Shown piece by piece: positions 1 to 6,177 of a stretch of 8,898 nt of DNA. The position numbers and the translations under genes are program-made. The notes under the pieces were generated by a model that searched no databases, was not told the DNA's origin, and saw only the letters and a list, made by a program, of their open reading frames with translations. Location: NCBI GenBank assembly GCA_938039145.1, contig CALHVG010000076.1, forward strand, positions 1 through 8,898, in the 5' to 3' direction. How positions within the stretch are numbered: position 1 is the first letter of the stretch; every line of letters starts with the position of its first letter. Source of the stretch: an uncultured Treponema sp. GTDB lineage: Bacteria > Spirochaetota > Spirochaetia > Treponematales > Treponemataceae.

Positions 1-581
1 CCGGCTACGGTCGGTCGAAGCACTGCCAACAATCGTTCGGAAACGCCGCAATCGAAGCCGCTCACGCAGGCGAGGCAGGAAAGGGATTTGCCGTTGTCGC
101 AGACGAAATCCGAAAACTTGCCGAAACTTCGTCCACGCAGTCAAAAAACATAGGCGGCGAGCTCAAAGAGATTTTGGACATAATCCATGAAGTCGTAACG
201 ATGTCGGCAAACACCCGAGACACTTTTGAGCAAATCGTAAGCCAACTGCAGGACAGCGACACAATCATGAATCAGATAGATTCCGCCATGAATGAGCAGG
301 GGGCGGCTTCCAAGCAGATTCTTGTGGCACTTGGCGACATGAAAAATCAGGCGATAAAGGTCAGTGAAAGCTCGAAGGAACTTTTGGACGGTGTTGGGCT
401 TGTGGAAAACGGCATGCAAAATGTTTCGGAAGTATCACGCTCGATACTCAACAACATGGACGAAATGGCAGCTGGCTCAAAGCAGATAAGCAGTTCTGCG
501 GAAAATGTCTCTCAAATTGCCCAAAAGAACAAAAGCAGCATCGAGGTCGTTGAAGGAATGATTGCCAAATTCAAGATTTAA
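1..581 (+). CDS. Methyl-accepting chemotaxis protein, C-terminal part (5' end outside window)
   Basis: Cytoplasmic signalling end of a chemoreceptor, which docks CheA/CheW at its hairpin tip and carries adaptation sites along the coiled coil. The open frame runs from base 3 to the TAA at 579-581 (192 codons) with no start in the window. The hallmark tip motif is clear: NAAIEAAHAGEAGKGFAV, followed by VADEIRKLAE, at about residues 14-41. A long polar heptad-like helix then gives the descending arm, with Gln/Glu/Ser-rich stretches such as SSKELLDGV and GSKQISSSAENV near the end. Ligand-binding, transmembrane and HAMP parts would lie upstream. There is no C-terminal NWETF-like CheR/CheB tether. 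Oddity: the roughly 13 codons before NAAIEAA do not resemble the near-invariant QTNLL(A)xN tip in any frame. It is convergent with the permease at 695. Family certain; ligand unknown. Confidence 0.93.
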   Translation, partial: GYGRSKHCQQSFGNAAIEAAHAGEAGKGFAVVADEIRKLAETSSTQSKNIGGELKEILDIIHEVVTMSANTRDTFEQIVSQLQDSDTIMNQIDSAMNEQGAASKQILVALGDMKNQAIKVSESSKELLDGVGLVENGMQNVSEVSRSILNNMDEMAAGSKQISSSAENVSQIAQKNKSSIEVVEGMIAKFKI

Positions 582-621
582 GGTATTGCGATTGTCTTAA
601 CTCCGATAAGAATGACAAAAA

Positions 622-652
622 TTGAAAACGCCGGCGAATTTTTCAAAGGCGT
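622..652. terminator. Weak hairpin between convergent MCP and permease genes
   Basis: Two mutually exclusive stems are visible in the 113-bp convergent gap. One is ttgaaaa (622-628) with ttttcaa (640-646); the other is acgcc (628-632) with ggcgt (648-652). Read on the minus strand, the second is followed by tttcaattttt, so it could end the transporter transcript. The stems are short and the T tract is interrupted, so this is a weak call. Confidence 0.3.
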
Positions 653-694
653 AAAAATAAATTCGACAATCTGAAATCGTTTTTATATTGAAAT

Positions 695-1363
695 CTATCT
701 GTCGCTTTTCCTAAAACGTTTTTCAAGAAGCGAAAAAAGTTTTGTAAGTCCAAGCGTAAGGCAAAGATATATCGCCGCACACAAAAGAAGAGGAATCCAA
801 GCGTTGTACGTGGCGTTACGAATGTCGTTGCAGGATTTTTGAAGGTCTGTCACGGCGATGAAACTTGCCACGGAAGTTTCCTTTATAAGAGCAATGAATT
901 CGCTTGTGTAAGTCGGAAGTGCAGTTCTAACAGCCTGCGGAAGAATTATCTTTACAAGAGACTGCCCCCACGAAAGTCCAAGCGAACGTCCGGCTTCCAT
1001 CTGCCCGGCATCGACTCCTTGAATTCCGGCTCTAAATATTTCCGTGCAGTACGCTCCGGAATTTATGCCGAACGCAATTATCGCGACCGTAACCGCATTC
1101 GTCAGTCCTATGGACGAAAACACCACAAAATAAAAAATCATGAGTTGTGTCGCCATAGGAATTCCGCGGATTACCGTAGTGTACACATGGGAAACCGCGT
1201 TCAGCACAGGATTTTTTGAGATTTTGAAAAGCGCAAATATGCATCCAAGCACAGAACCTATGACAACAGCGCAAAGAGCTATAAGAAGGGTCGTTCCCAA
1301 GCCCCTGGGAATCATAATCCAGCGTCCGTTTGCTATGATTGTATCGTAAAAACTGTTCCACAT
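695..1363 (-). CDS. Polar amino-acid ABC transporter permease (HisM/GlnP type)
   Basis: Inner-membrane subunit of an ABC importer for polar amino acids, passing substrate from the binding protein to the cytoplasm. The 222-residue length is typical of the family. About five hydrophobic segments are visible (roughly residues 24-46, 62-84, 90-108, 156-174 and 188-210). The ATPase-contacting EAA loop is intact at about 121-144 (QMEAGRSLGLSWGQ, then LPQA). The RGIPMATQL segment near 66-74 is also typical of the family. The ATG at 1361-1363 lies 22 bp after the stop of the binding-protein gene on the same strand, so the two are almost certainly co-transcribed. Unusually, no ATP-binding subunit follows: the next gene is the convergent chemoreceptor. 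The ATPase must be encoded elsewhere or shared. Only a weak Shine-Dalgarno is seen. Exact substrate cannot be read from sequence. Confidence 0.93.
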   Translation of the reverse strand: MWNSFYDTIIANGRWIMIPRGLGTTLLIALCAVVIGSVLGCIFALFKISKNPVLNAVSHVYTTVIRGIPMATQLMIFYFVVFSSIGLTNAVTVAIIAFGINSGAYCTEIFRAGIQGVDAGQMEAGRSLGLSWGQSLVKIILPQAVRTALPTYTSEFIALIKETSVASFIAVTDLQKSCNDIRNATYNAWIPLLLCAAIYLCLTLGLTKLFSLLEKRFRKSDR

Positions 1364-1385
1364 ATCCGCACTTATCCCGTTCCGT

Positions 1386-2153
1386 CTATTTTCTTACGAT
1401 TATTACCTGATTCGTTCGGTAATAAGATTCGGAAAAATCCACATTCTGCCTTCGTTCGTCCGTGGCTGTCATTCCGGCGGCGACAAAATCCACAGAACCG
1501 GACTGAAGAGAAGCTATGAGCGCATCAAAATCCATGTCGACAACCTGAAGTTTCTTTCCCATATCTTTGGCAATGTAGCGGCACATTGAAATATCAAAAC
1601 CTACAGGCTCGGTTCCTTCGTAATATTCAAACGGCGGGAACGCGGCATTCGTTCCCATTTTTACAGTGTCCTTTGTATCAACAAGTTCAACATCTGGAAT
1701 CATTATGTTTCCGTCAACTGGCATGAACGCTTCGACAAGTTTTTCGTAAGTTCCGTCCATCTTCAAATCCTGAATGGTTTTATTGATAGAAGAAAGAAGT
1801 TCGGAATTGCCTTTCTTGACAGCAATCGCATACTCTTCGGAAGCAAAACTGTCATTCACCAGCATAAGATCCGCATTTCTCTTGATGATTTCCTTGGAAG
1901 GAAGTTCATCCAACACGATTGCGTCAATCGCACCGTTTTTCAGAGCCAAAGCGGCATCTATTCCGGTTTTGAACGACTTTACTTCCTTTGCCTTCACTTC
2001 GTTTTTTGCGTAGATTTCGCCTGTCGTTCCGACCTGACAACCGATAACTTTCCCCTCCAGGTCGCTTGCAGAATTAATTACAACCTGAGCCTTCTTTGTA
2101 CAGCCTGTTATCGCAAACGCAAGCGACAACGCCATAAGCACAACTCTTCTCAT
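1386..2153 (-). CDS. Amino-acid-binding lipoprotein with circularly permuted SBP_bac_3 fold
   Basis: Extracytoplasmic substrate-binding component of the adjacent permease. Residues 1-18 form a lipoprotein signal ending in lipobox ITGC (Cys18). Instead of the family's N-terminal half, the mature protein starts with what is normally the second half: SASDLEGKVIGCQVGTTGE (28-46), the D82-containing LDELPSKE segment, FASEEYAIAVKKGN (103-116) and the terminal helix motif LKMDGTYEKL (130-139). After a linker (about 144-163) comes the usual first half: GTNAAFPPFEYYEG (167-180), VGFDIS, DFDALIASLQSG (208-219), MTATDERRQNVDFS (228-241), ending at the hinge strand QVIIVRK and a stop. The ligand-contact signatures (Thr229/Arg234 region, Thr43-Thr44, Asp82) are all present, so it looks functional. 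A good Shine-Dalgarno GGAGG lies 7 nt before the ATG. Total length (255) matches one ordinary SBP, which argues against a two-SBP fusion. Confidence 0.9.
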   Translation of the reverse strand: MRRVVLMALSLAFAITGCTKKAQVVINSASDLEGKVIGCQVGTTGEIYAKNEVKAKEVKSFKTGIDAALALKNGAIDAIVLDELPSKEIIKRNADLMLVNDSFASEEYAIAVKKGNSELLSSINKTIQDLKMDGTYEKLVEAFMPVDGNIMIPDVELVDTKDTVKMGTNAAFPPFEYYEGTEPVGFDISMCRYIAKDMGKKLQVVDMDFDALIASLQSGSVDFVAAGMTATDERRQNVDFSESYYRTNQVIIVRK

Positions 2154-2160
2154 TTTTGAG

Positions 2161-2165
2161 CCTCC
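2161..2165 (-). promoter_or_regulatory. Strong Shine-Dalgarno of the binding-protein gene
   Basis: The minus strand reads GGAGG, 7 nt before the ATG at 2151-2153. It fixes the start of the lipoprotein and confirms that the unusual N-terminus (signal peptide directly followed by domain 2) is the translated one. Confidence 0.8.
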
Positions 2166-2179
2166 ATAGTGATTAAAAT

Positions 2180-2209
2180 GATTTTTTCATTCTATCACAA
2201 ATGAAAATC
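2180..2209. promoter_or_regulatory. Imperfect inverted repeat over the transporter promoter
   Basis: Arms gattttttcat (2180-2190) and atgaaaatc (2201-2209) are inverted copies except for two extra T's in the first arm, and they surround the -10 of the transporter promoter. This would be a suitable position for a repressor, but AT-rich dyads arise readily by chance. Confidence 0.25.
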
Positions 2210-2217
2210 TTTGAGAA
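2189..2217 (-). promoter_or_regulatory. Probable promoter of the SBP-permease operon
   Basis: On the minus strand a -10-like TAGAAT (2189-2194, 5 of 6 to consensus) is preceded after 17 bp by TTCTCA (2212-2217, 4 of 6 to TTGACA). The -10 lies 35 bp upstream of the ATG, leaving room for the GGAGG. Visual matching only. Confidence 0.45.
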
Positions 2218-2228
2218 TTGAGGAAATC

Positions 2229-2720
2229 CTATTCTTGCTGCAAAATCAAATCGCAAGGCTCTGCATTGGAAGCCTTTATCAAATCCGCCGGACTAAGAAT
2301 AAGTTGAATCCCTCTAACCCCCGCGGAAACGCAGATTTTTTCGAGATTCAAAGCGGAACTGTCGATAAAAGTCCGGAACTGCCTTTTCATTCCCAGCGGA
2401 GAGCAACCGCCTCGGATATAACCTGTCAACGAAAGAAGTTCGTCGGGTTTTACAGGATTTATTTCTTTTGCGCCGGAAACATTTCTGGCTTTTTTCAAGT
2501 TTATTTTGCTCAAAGCATTTTGGCAGAACACGCAAATTTCCTTTGAATCCGTGCGCATTACAATAGTCTTAAAGACGCTTTCCGGCGGAATTCCAAGTTT
2601 TTCCGCCGTGCGTTCAGCCGCTCCCGATTCAAGGGGGTGTTCACCATCGTCGTCATATTCTTTTGCTTCGTAATGGATTTTCAGCGAATCCAAAATCCGC
2701 ATGGCGTTTGTCTTTTTCAT
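2229..2720 (-). CDS. ybaK: Cys-tRNA(Pro)/Cys-tRNA(Cys) deacylase, YbaK/EbsC family
   Basis: Trans-editing enzyme that hydrolyses mischarged Cys-tRNA(Pro), acting in the cytoplasm alongside prolyl-tRNA synthetase. The 163-residue length is normal for the family. Signatures are the conserved-lysine segment SVFKTIVMR (Lys51), LSKINLKKA near 69-77, and the strongly conserved YIRGGCSPLGMKRQF (residues about 100-114) followed by TFIDSSA. The start is ATG 2718-2720 with a purine-rich AAAAGGA about 11 nt upstream. An internal ATG at Met7 is possible but has no better ribosome site. It lies 75 bp upstream of the binding-protein gene on the same strand. The gap holds a likely separate promoter, so read-through is possible but not required. 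Family members differ in the aminoacyl-tRNA they edit, so exact specificity is inferred from family. Confidence 0.93.
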   Translation of the reverse strand: MKKTNAMRILDSLKIHYEAKEYDDDGEHPLESGAAERTAEKLGIPPESVFKTIVMRTDSKEICVFCQNALSKINLKKARNVSGAKEINPVKPDELLSLTGYIRGGCSPLGMKRQFRTFIDSSALNLEKICVSAGVRGIQLILSPADLIKASNAEPCDLILQQE

Positions 2721-2801
2721 AAAATTCTTTGTCCTTTTTATAAAATCCGATTCAAAAATCGCTTTTTATTCGCATTTCCGAATAAACCGCATGAATGAAA
2801 G

Positions 2802-2828
2802 ATTAAATGTTCTTGAAGCATTTGTCAA
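2802..2828 (-). promoter_or_regulatory. Candidate ybaK promoter
   Basis: The minus strand has a perfect -35 TTGACA (2823-2828) and, after 15 bp, TTTAAT (2802-2807, 5 of 6 to TATAAT). Initiation would give a leader of about 75 nt before the ybaK ATG. The spacer is shorter than the ideal 17. Confidence 0.45.
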
Positions 2829-2985
2829 AATTCTCGGAAAAATCGGTAAAGTACGCGTGCGGTTGACGCGATTATTTTCTTTCTGTCAATAAATCGAATA
2901 AAACGTCTTCTAAAAGAAACGGATTATTCCGACAAATGGACATTCGCCCCAAACAGAACGGAATATTCTTCCCGCAAAACTTCCG

Positions 2986-3013
2986 GTTCCTGTCCGGCTG
3001 TTCCTGTCCGGCT
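2986..3013 (+). repeat. Perfect 14-bp tandem duplication
   Basis: The unit gttcctgtccggct occurs twice head to tail (2986-2999 and 3000-3013) with no mismatch. It lies just upstream of the candidate his fusion promoter; the last base of the second copy begins its -35-like hexamer. Perfect identity suggests recent slippage or selection on a binding site. Confidence 0.85.
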
Positions 3014-3041
3014 TGGAAAAATGAGGTAAATCCGTTAAACT
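3013..3041 (+). promoter_or_regulatory. Candidate promoter of the his fusion gene
   Basis: TTGGAA (3013-3018) and TAAACT (3036-3041) are separated by 17 bp, each 4 of 6 to consensus. The -10 ends only nine bases before the ATG at 3051, so a transcript from it would have almost no leader. A GAGG at 3023-3026 is too far upstream (24 nt) to serve as Shine-Dalgarno. Confidence 0.35.
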
Positions 3042-3050
3042 TTATCCGTT

Positions 3051-4352
3051 ATGGTTATCAGTTCTATGGACCTAAAAGACGGTCATGTTGTTCAACTAAA
3101 AAACGGAAAAGAGCTTGTCCTAAAGCGGGACGATGCCGCCTCTCTTATAAAAGAATTCGACAAATACGGCGAAGTTGCCCTGATTGACCTTGATGCGGCA
3201 ATGGGAAACGTCAATCAAAAAGGCGACAGCGTTAATACGCCTCTTTTAAAAAGCCTTTTACGAAAAGGGAACGTGCGGGTCGGCGGCGGAATCCGTTCTG
3301 TAAAACGTGCAAAAGAACTTGTCTCGCTGGGTGCGGAAAAAGTAATAATCGGGTCGGCTGCATGGAAAAAATCGGAAGAAAGCGGAAAAGCTGAACTGAA
3401 CACGGAATTTCTTGACGAACTTTCAAGCGCAATCGGAAAACAGCGGATAATAATCGGGGTGGATGCCCTTGACGGGAAAATCGCCATAAAAGGCTGGCGC
3501 GAAACCATAAATCTTTCTTTTATAGAAGGGGCGGCGCTCGCAGAAAAATATTGCTCCGAGCTTCTTTTTACATGCATCGAAAAAGAAGGCTGTATGCTCG
3601 GTACAAACCTTGAAATGGCAAAAAAACTCCGCGCTGCCGTAAGCTGCCGAGTTGTAATTGCAGGCGGAGTTTCGTCCGAAGAAGAAATAGAAACTCTTGA
3701 AAAAATGCATTGCGACGTTCAGCTTGGAATGGCGCTTTACACCGGAAAAGTTTCGCTTAAAAGCAGTTTTGAAAAATGCCTTGACTGGAAAAAGACCGGC
3801 GGACTGATTCCGGTAATTGCACAGGACGAGCGGAGCCGCGAAGTTCTTATGATGGGCTACGCAAACAAAGAGGCGCTGCACAAAACATTCGAAAGCGGAA
3901 AACTCACATTTTTCAGCAGAACAAGAAACACGCTTTGGACAAAGGGCGAAACCAGCGGAAATTTTCTTGAGTTGGTAAAACTGCGCGCCGACTGCGACAG
4001 AGACACCATTCTTGCGACAGTTATTCCAATCGGCGGAGCGTGCCACACGGGAGGCAGAACGTGCTTTTCTTCCGCTCCGGACGAAAAATCTACGCTGGAA
4101 CGCCTTTACGGAACAATTGCAGAACGTTTTTCAAATCCGAAGCCCGGAAGCTATACGGCAACATTGGACGAAAAGCGTGTCCGCGAGAAAATCGAAGAAG
4201 AAGCGGAAGAAATCTGCGAGGCGGAGACAAAAGATGAAGTTGTCTGGGAAGCCTGCGATTTACTGTATTTTGTAAGTGTCCTTATGTACAAAGAAGGCGT
4301 AAATTGGAATGATGTTTACGGCGAACTCGACAGAAGGCACAAAGAAAAATAA
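3051..4352 (+). CDS. hisAIE: HisA-HisI-HisE trifunctional fusion (histidine biosynthesis)
   Basis: One 433-residue chain predicted to carry three consecutive steps: PR-ATP to PR-AMP (HisE), ring opening to ProFAR (HisI) and Amadori isomerisation to PRFAR (HisA). Residues 1-240 are a complete HisA barrel: MDLKDG with catalytic Asp7, VGGGIRS (77-83) and IAGGVSS (203-209) for the two phosphates, GVDALDGKIAIKGW (136-149) with second catalytic Asp138, and GMALYTGKV. After a short linker, HisI spans about 250-344: SREVLMMGY, FFSRTRNTLWTKGETSGN, ADCDRD metal ligands (313-318), and zinc cysteines 331 and 338 in CHTGGRTCF. HisE spans about 347-430: LYGTIAERF, GSYTATL, EEEAEEICEAE, ACDLLY. All active sites look intact. 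ATG 3051 fits the HisA N-terminus; a stop three codons further up (3036) precludes an in-frame extension. No other his gene is in the window. Confidence 0.95.
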   Translation: MVISSMDLKDGHVVQLKNGKELVLKRDDAASLIKEFDKYGEVALIDLDAAMGNVNQKGDSVNTPLLKSLLRKGNVRVGGGIRSVKRAKELVSLGAEKVIIGSAAWKKSEESGKAELNTEFLDELSSAIGKQRIIIGVDALDGKIAIKGWRETINLSFIEGAALAEKYCSELLFTCIEKEGCMLGTNLEMAKKLRAAVSCRVVIAGGVSSEEEIETLEKMHCDVQLGMALYTGKVSLKSSFEKCLDWKKTGGLIPVIAQDERSREVLMMGYANKEALHKTFESGKLTFFSRTRNTLWTKGETSGNFLELVKLRADCDRDTILATVIPIGGACHTGGRTCFSSAPDEKSTLERLYGTIAERFSNPKPGSYTATLDEKRVREKIEEEAEEICEAETKDEVVWEACDLLYFVSVLMYKEGVNWNDVYGELDRRHKEK

Positions 4353-4370
4353 TTTTCCGCTCCGTGATTT

Positions 4371-4604
4371 TTATCTTGCCGGAAGCCCGTTCAAGAATTC
4401 CGAATAAGGCGTGTCCTTCAAATTAAAAATCATATCGCCATGTTCGTTTTGTCCAATCACAAGGCAAGTTTCTACCCATTTGTCATCCACCTTGACTTCA
4501 AATTTATCGCCGAAATCAAGATGCCGTAAGATTGCATTTTCTTCTTCATTTGCGATGCAGAATTTTCCTTCAATTTCGTCAAATTCAAGCGTTCCTTCTT
4601 TCAT
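4371..4604 (-). CDS. Small DUF5348-like protein
   Basis: Function unknown. The 77-residue product starts MKEGTLEFDEIEGKF and has FGDKFEVKVDDKWVET in the middle. This resembles small DUF5348 proteins, which open with GTL-(Y/F)-(D/N)E, have a G-x-x-(F/L)-(D/E)-(V/I) strand and a W-x-x-T strand; the resemblance is from memory. A cytoplasmic beta-rich fold is likely, with no signal or membrane segment. I start at ATG 4602-4604 because AAGGGG (4611-4616) sits six bases upstream as an excellent Shine-Dalgarno. The longer frame from a TTG at 4619 would translate that site itself. The gene is convergent with the his fusion (18 bp between stops) and divergent from the barrel gene. Confidence 0.7.
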   Translation of the reverse strand: MKEGTLEFDEIEGKFCIANEEENAILRHLDFGDKFEVKVDDKWVETCLVIGQNEHGDMIFNLKDTPYSEFLNGLPAR

Positions 4605-4728
4605 TTTGTTCCCCTTCAATTAAGTTTTGCAAACGGCCTGCCCAAAAGCAAACCGCTCATTCTTTTAATATACAGACAATTTTAACAAATTATCTTCAGT
4701 TTTTAAAACTAATTCGCTAAATAATCAC
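4605..4728. promoter_or_regulatory. Divergent AT-rich promoter region
   Basis: This 124-bp gap between divergent genes must hold both promoters. On the minus strand TATATT (4667-4672) is a reasonable -10 without a clear -35. On the plus strand TAAATA (4718-4723) lies five bases before the ATG at 4729. A near-perfect dyad AGTTTT-T-AAAACT occupies 4698-4710. No Shine-Dalgarno is seen for the plus-strand gene. Confidence 0.35.
4611..4616 (-). promoter_or_regulatory. Shine-Dalgarno deciding the start of the DUF5348-like gene
   Basis: The minus strand reads AAGGGG followed by AACAAA and ATG, a six-base spacer. This favours the ATG at 4604 over the TTG at 4619. Confidence 0.75.
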
Positions 4729-6174
4729 ATGAGACAAAAAATTATTTTTTCGATTACTGCGATTTTCGTGTTTTTTGCGTTCGGATTCCAAAAACTTGCG
4801 GCGGAACAAAACTTTGTAAAAATCAGCACAAAATTAGCCGCGTCGTTTTATTCGGATTCGGAAAAAACGAACAGTTCAGGATACGCAATTTCGCAAACAA
4901 GCGCGCTGGAATTTCCGGGACTGAAAGGAAAATTTTCATGGAAATTTTCGAAGACAAATTTTTCTTCCGTTCCGTCGTTTTACAATCCCGCATGGAGTTT
5001 TTCGCTGGATTTAAAAAAACAATCTGAATTTTACAAAAAATATCCGATTCGGCTGGATTTCGGCACGCTGAACGCAAGCGGAAGCCTTTCGGCAATGAAA
5101 AATCCCGCCCTGACAAAAAGCGCAAACGCATTCACAAAAGTTTCTCCCAAAACGCAAAAACTTTCTGCAATATGCACAAGCCCCTCAAAATCGGACGCAC
5201 CGCTTTCCGCATTTTTCAGCTACGATTTTTCTCCGTTCATGAAGAAAAAATATTCGCTTGAATTTTCGCTTTTCACGAACGAAGAAAACGAATTTGTATC
5301 AGGCGTTTACGCACAAATTCCCGTCGGAAAAAAGCGCATGAATTTTCTAGGATTTTCAGAAACGGTCGGAGTTTTTAAATTTTCCAACAAAAATTCAAGC
5401 TGGTTTTCCTCAAACGACTATTTCCCGGAACATTTTTATTTTTCCTCATCATCTCAAGCATCGTTTTCAAACAAAATCGTAAACGCAAAAGCCGTCTTCA
5501 ACCTTTACGAAAACCGCAGCGCACAGTTCGACTGGACATTTTCGGCGGAAAATACGCTTTCCTTCGGATTTTTGGGCATTTCTTCAGGATATTTTTACGC
5601 ATCAAATCCATGGATTTTCACAAGCTCAGGGAAAAATCTAAAAACTTTGCAGAACTTTTTTTTGAATCCGTATGTTTCGCTTTACGGATTCAAAAACAGA
5701 TTAAAAATACGGCTGGGATTTTCAGGGTTTTATGAGGACAAACTGAAATCAAACGGAGAAAAAATTTCTTCCGTCAATTTTCTTAGCGGATTTGAAGGAA
5801 CTACAAAACTTTTTATTGTAAAATTAAGTTCACAAAGCAAAAACTTACTAATCGACAATGAAAACTTGTCGTGGGAAAGCGCAACTTATTCCGAAAATCT
5901 GAGCGTTACTTTCTTGAATAAAATATTTTTGAAAACATCTGTAAATTACAGCTTTACTCTTCCGCATGAAAATAAAAGTTTTTCTTCAACCCTAAAAGCG
6001 GAAGTTTCAGCCTCAACTCCTGCAATTATAAACATGACCGCAAAAACTTCCTGCACGATAAAAACGGAAGGCGAAAAAACGGAATTTTCATCGCTGCAAT
6101 TTTCTGTCAATTGGAAATACAAAATCCCCAAAATGAACATAGGAATTTACACGGCATTTAAATGCAAGTTTTAA
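4729..6174 (+). CDS. Predicted outer-membrane beta-barrel protein, family unknown
   Basis: I do not recognise a family. The 481-residue protein begins with a Sec signal (MRQK, a hydrophobic run, then KLAA before EQN, cleavage near residue 25). The rest is rich in Ser, Phe, Lys and Asn with no cysteine-based lipobox. Many short stretches alternate polar and aromatic or aliphatic residues, as amphipathic beta strands do: KFSWKFSK, SFSLDLKK, SLEFSLFT, HFYFSSSS, KIRLGFSGFY, SLQFSVNWKY. The chain ends in a strand closing with Phe (FKCKF), as expected for BAM-inserted barrels. Together these suggest a porin-like spirochaete surface protein; this is inference. Codon use is heavily AAA/TTT and more AT-rich than neighbouring genes. 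It is monocistronic, has no Shine-Dalgarno, and its stop lies 3 bp from the convergent mazG stop. Confidence 0.75.
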   Translation: MRQKIIFSITAIFVFFAFGFQKLAAEQNFVKISTKLAASFYSDSEKTNSSGYAISQTSALEFPGLKGKFSWKFSKTNFSSVPSFYNPAWSFSLDLKKQSEFYKKYPIRLDFGTLNASGSLSAMKNPALTKSANAFTKVSPKTQKLSAICTSPSKSDAPLSAFFSYDFSPFMKKKYSLEFSLFTNEENEFVSGVYAQIPVGKKRMNFLGFSETVGVFKFSNKNSSWFSSNDYFPEHFYFSSSSQASFSNKIVNAKAVFNLYENRSAQFDWTFSAENTLSFGFLGISSGYFYASNPWIFTSSGKNLKTLQNFFLNPYVSLYGFKNRLKIRLGFSGFYEDKLKSNGEKISSVNFLSGFEGTTKLFIVKLSSQSKNLLIDNENLSWESATYSENLSVTFLNKIFLKTSVNYSFTLPHENKSFSSTLKAEVSASTPAIINMTAKTSCTIKTEGEKTEFSSLQFSVNWKYKIPKMNIGIYTAFKCKF

Positions 6175-6177
6175 TTT

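Larger units (their letters stand above)
2721..3050. other. 330-bp gene-free divergent region between ybaK and the his fusion
   Basis: No convincing gene is present. It holds the candidate ybaK promoter, a second perfect TTGACA on the minus strand at 2884-2889 without a good partner, a small hairpin attcg/cgaat at 2768-2783, the 14-bp tandem repeat at 2986-3013, and the candidate his promoter at 3013-3041. A 33-codon open frame at 2791-2892 lacks a ribosome site and is not called. Confidence 0.6.

Noticed and set aside
622..652. Convergent-gap hairpins as a strong bidirectional terminator
   Set aside because: Stems are 5-7 bp and mutually exclusive, with interrupted T tracts; kept only as a weak terminator feature.
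1386..2153. Interpretation of the SBP gene as a fusion of two truncated SBPs or two separate fragments
   Set aside because: A single uninterrupted frame of ordinary SBP length contains exactly one copy of each half, with a signal peptide at the front and a continuous linker between halves; a permutant explains it more simply.
2791..2892. 33-codon plus-strand ORF starting MNERLNVLEAF
   Set aside because: No Shine-Dalgarno, no recognisable domain, and it overlaps the candidate ybaK promoter on the other strand.
3423..4046. Long minus-strand open frame opposite the his fusion
   Set aside because: It is Phe/Cys/Ala-rich with no family features and mirrors the codon bias of the strongly supported hisAIE gene; a shadow.
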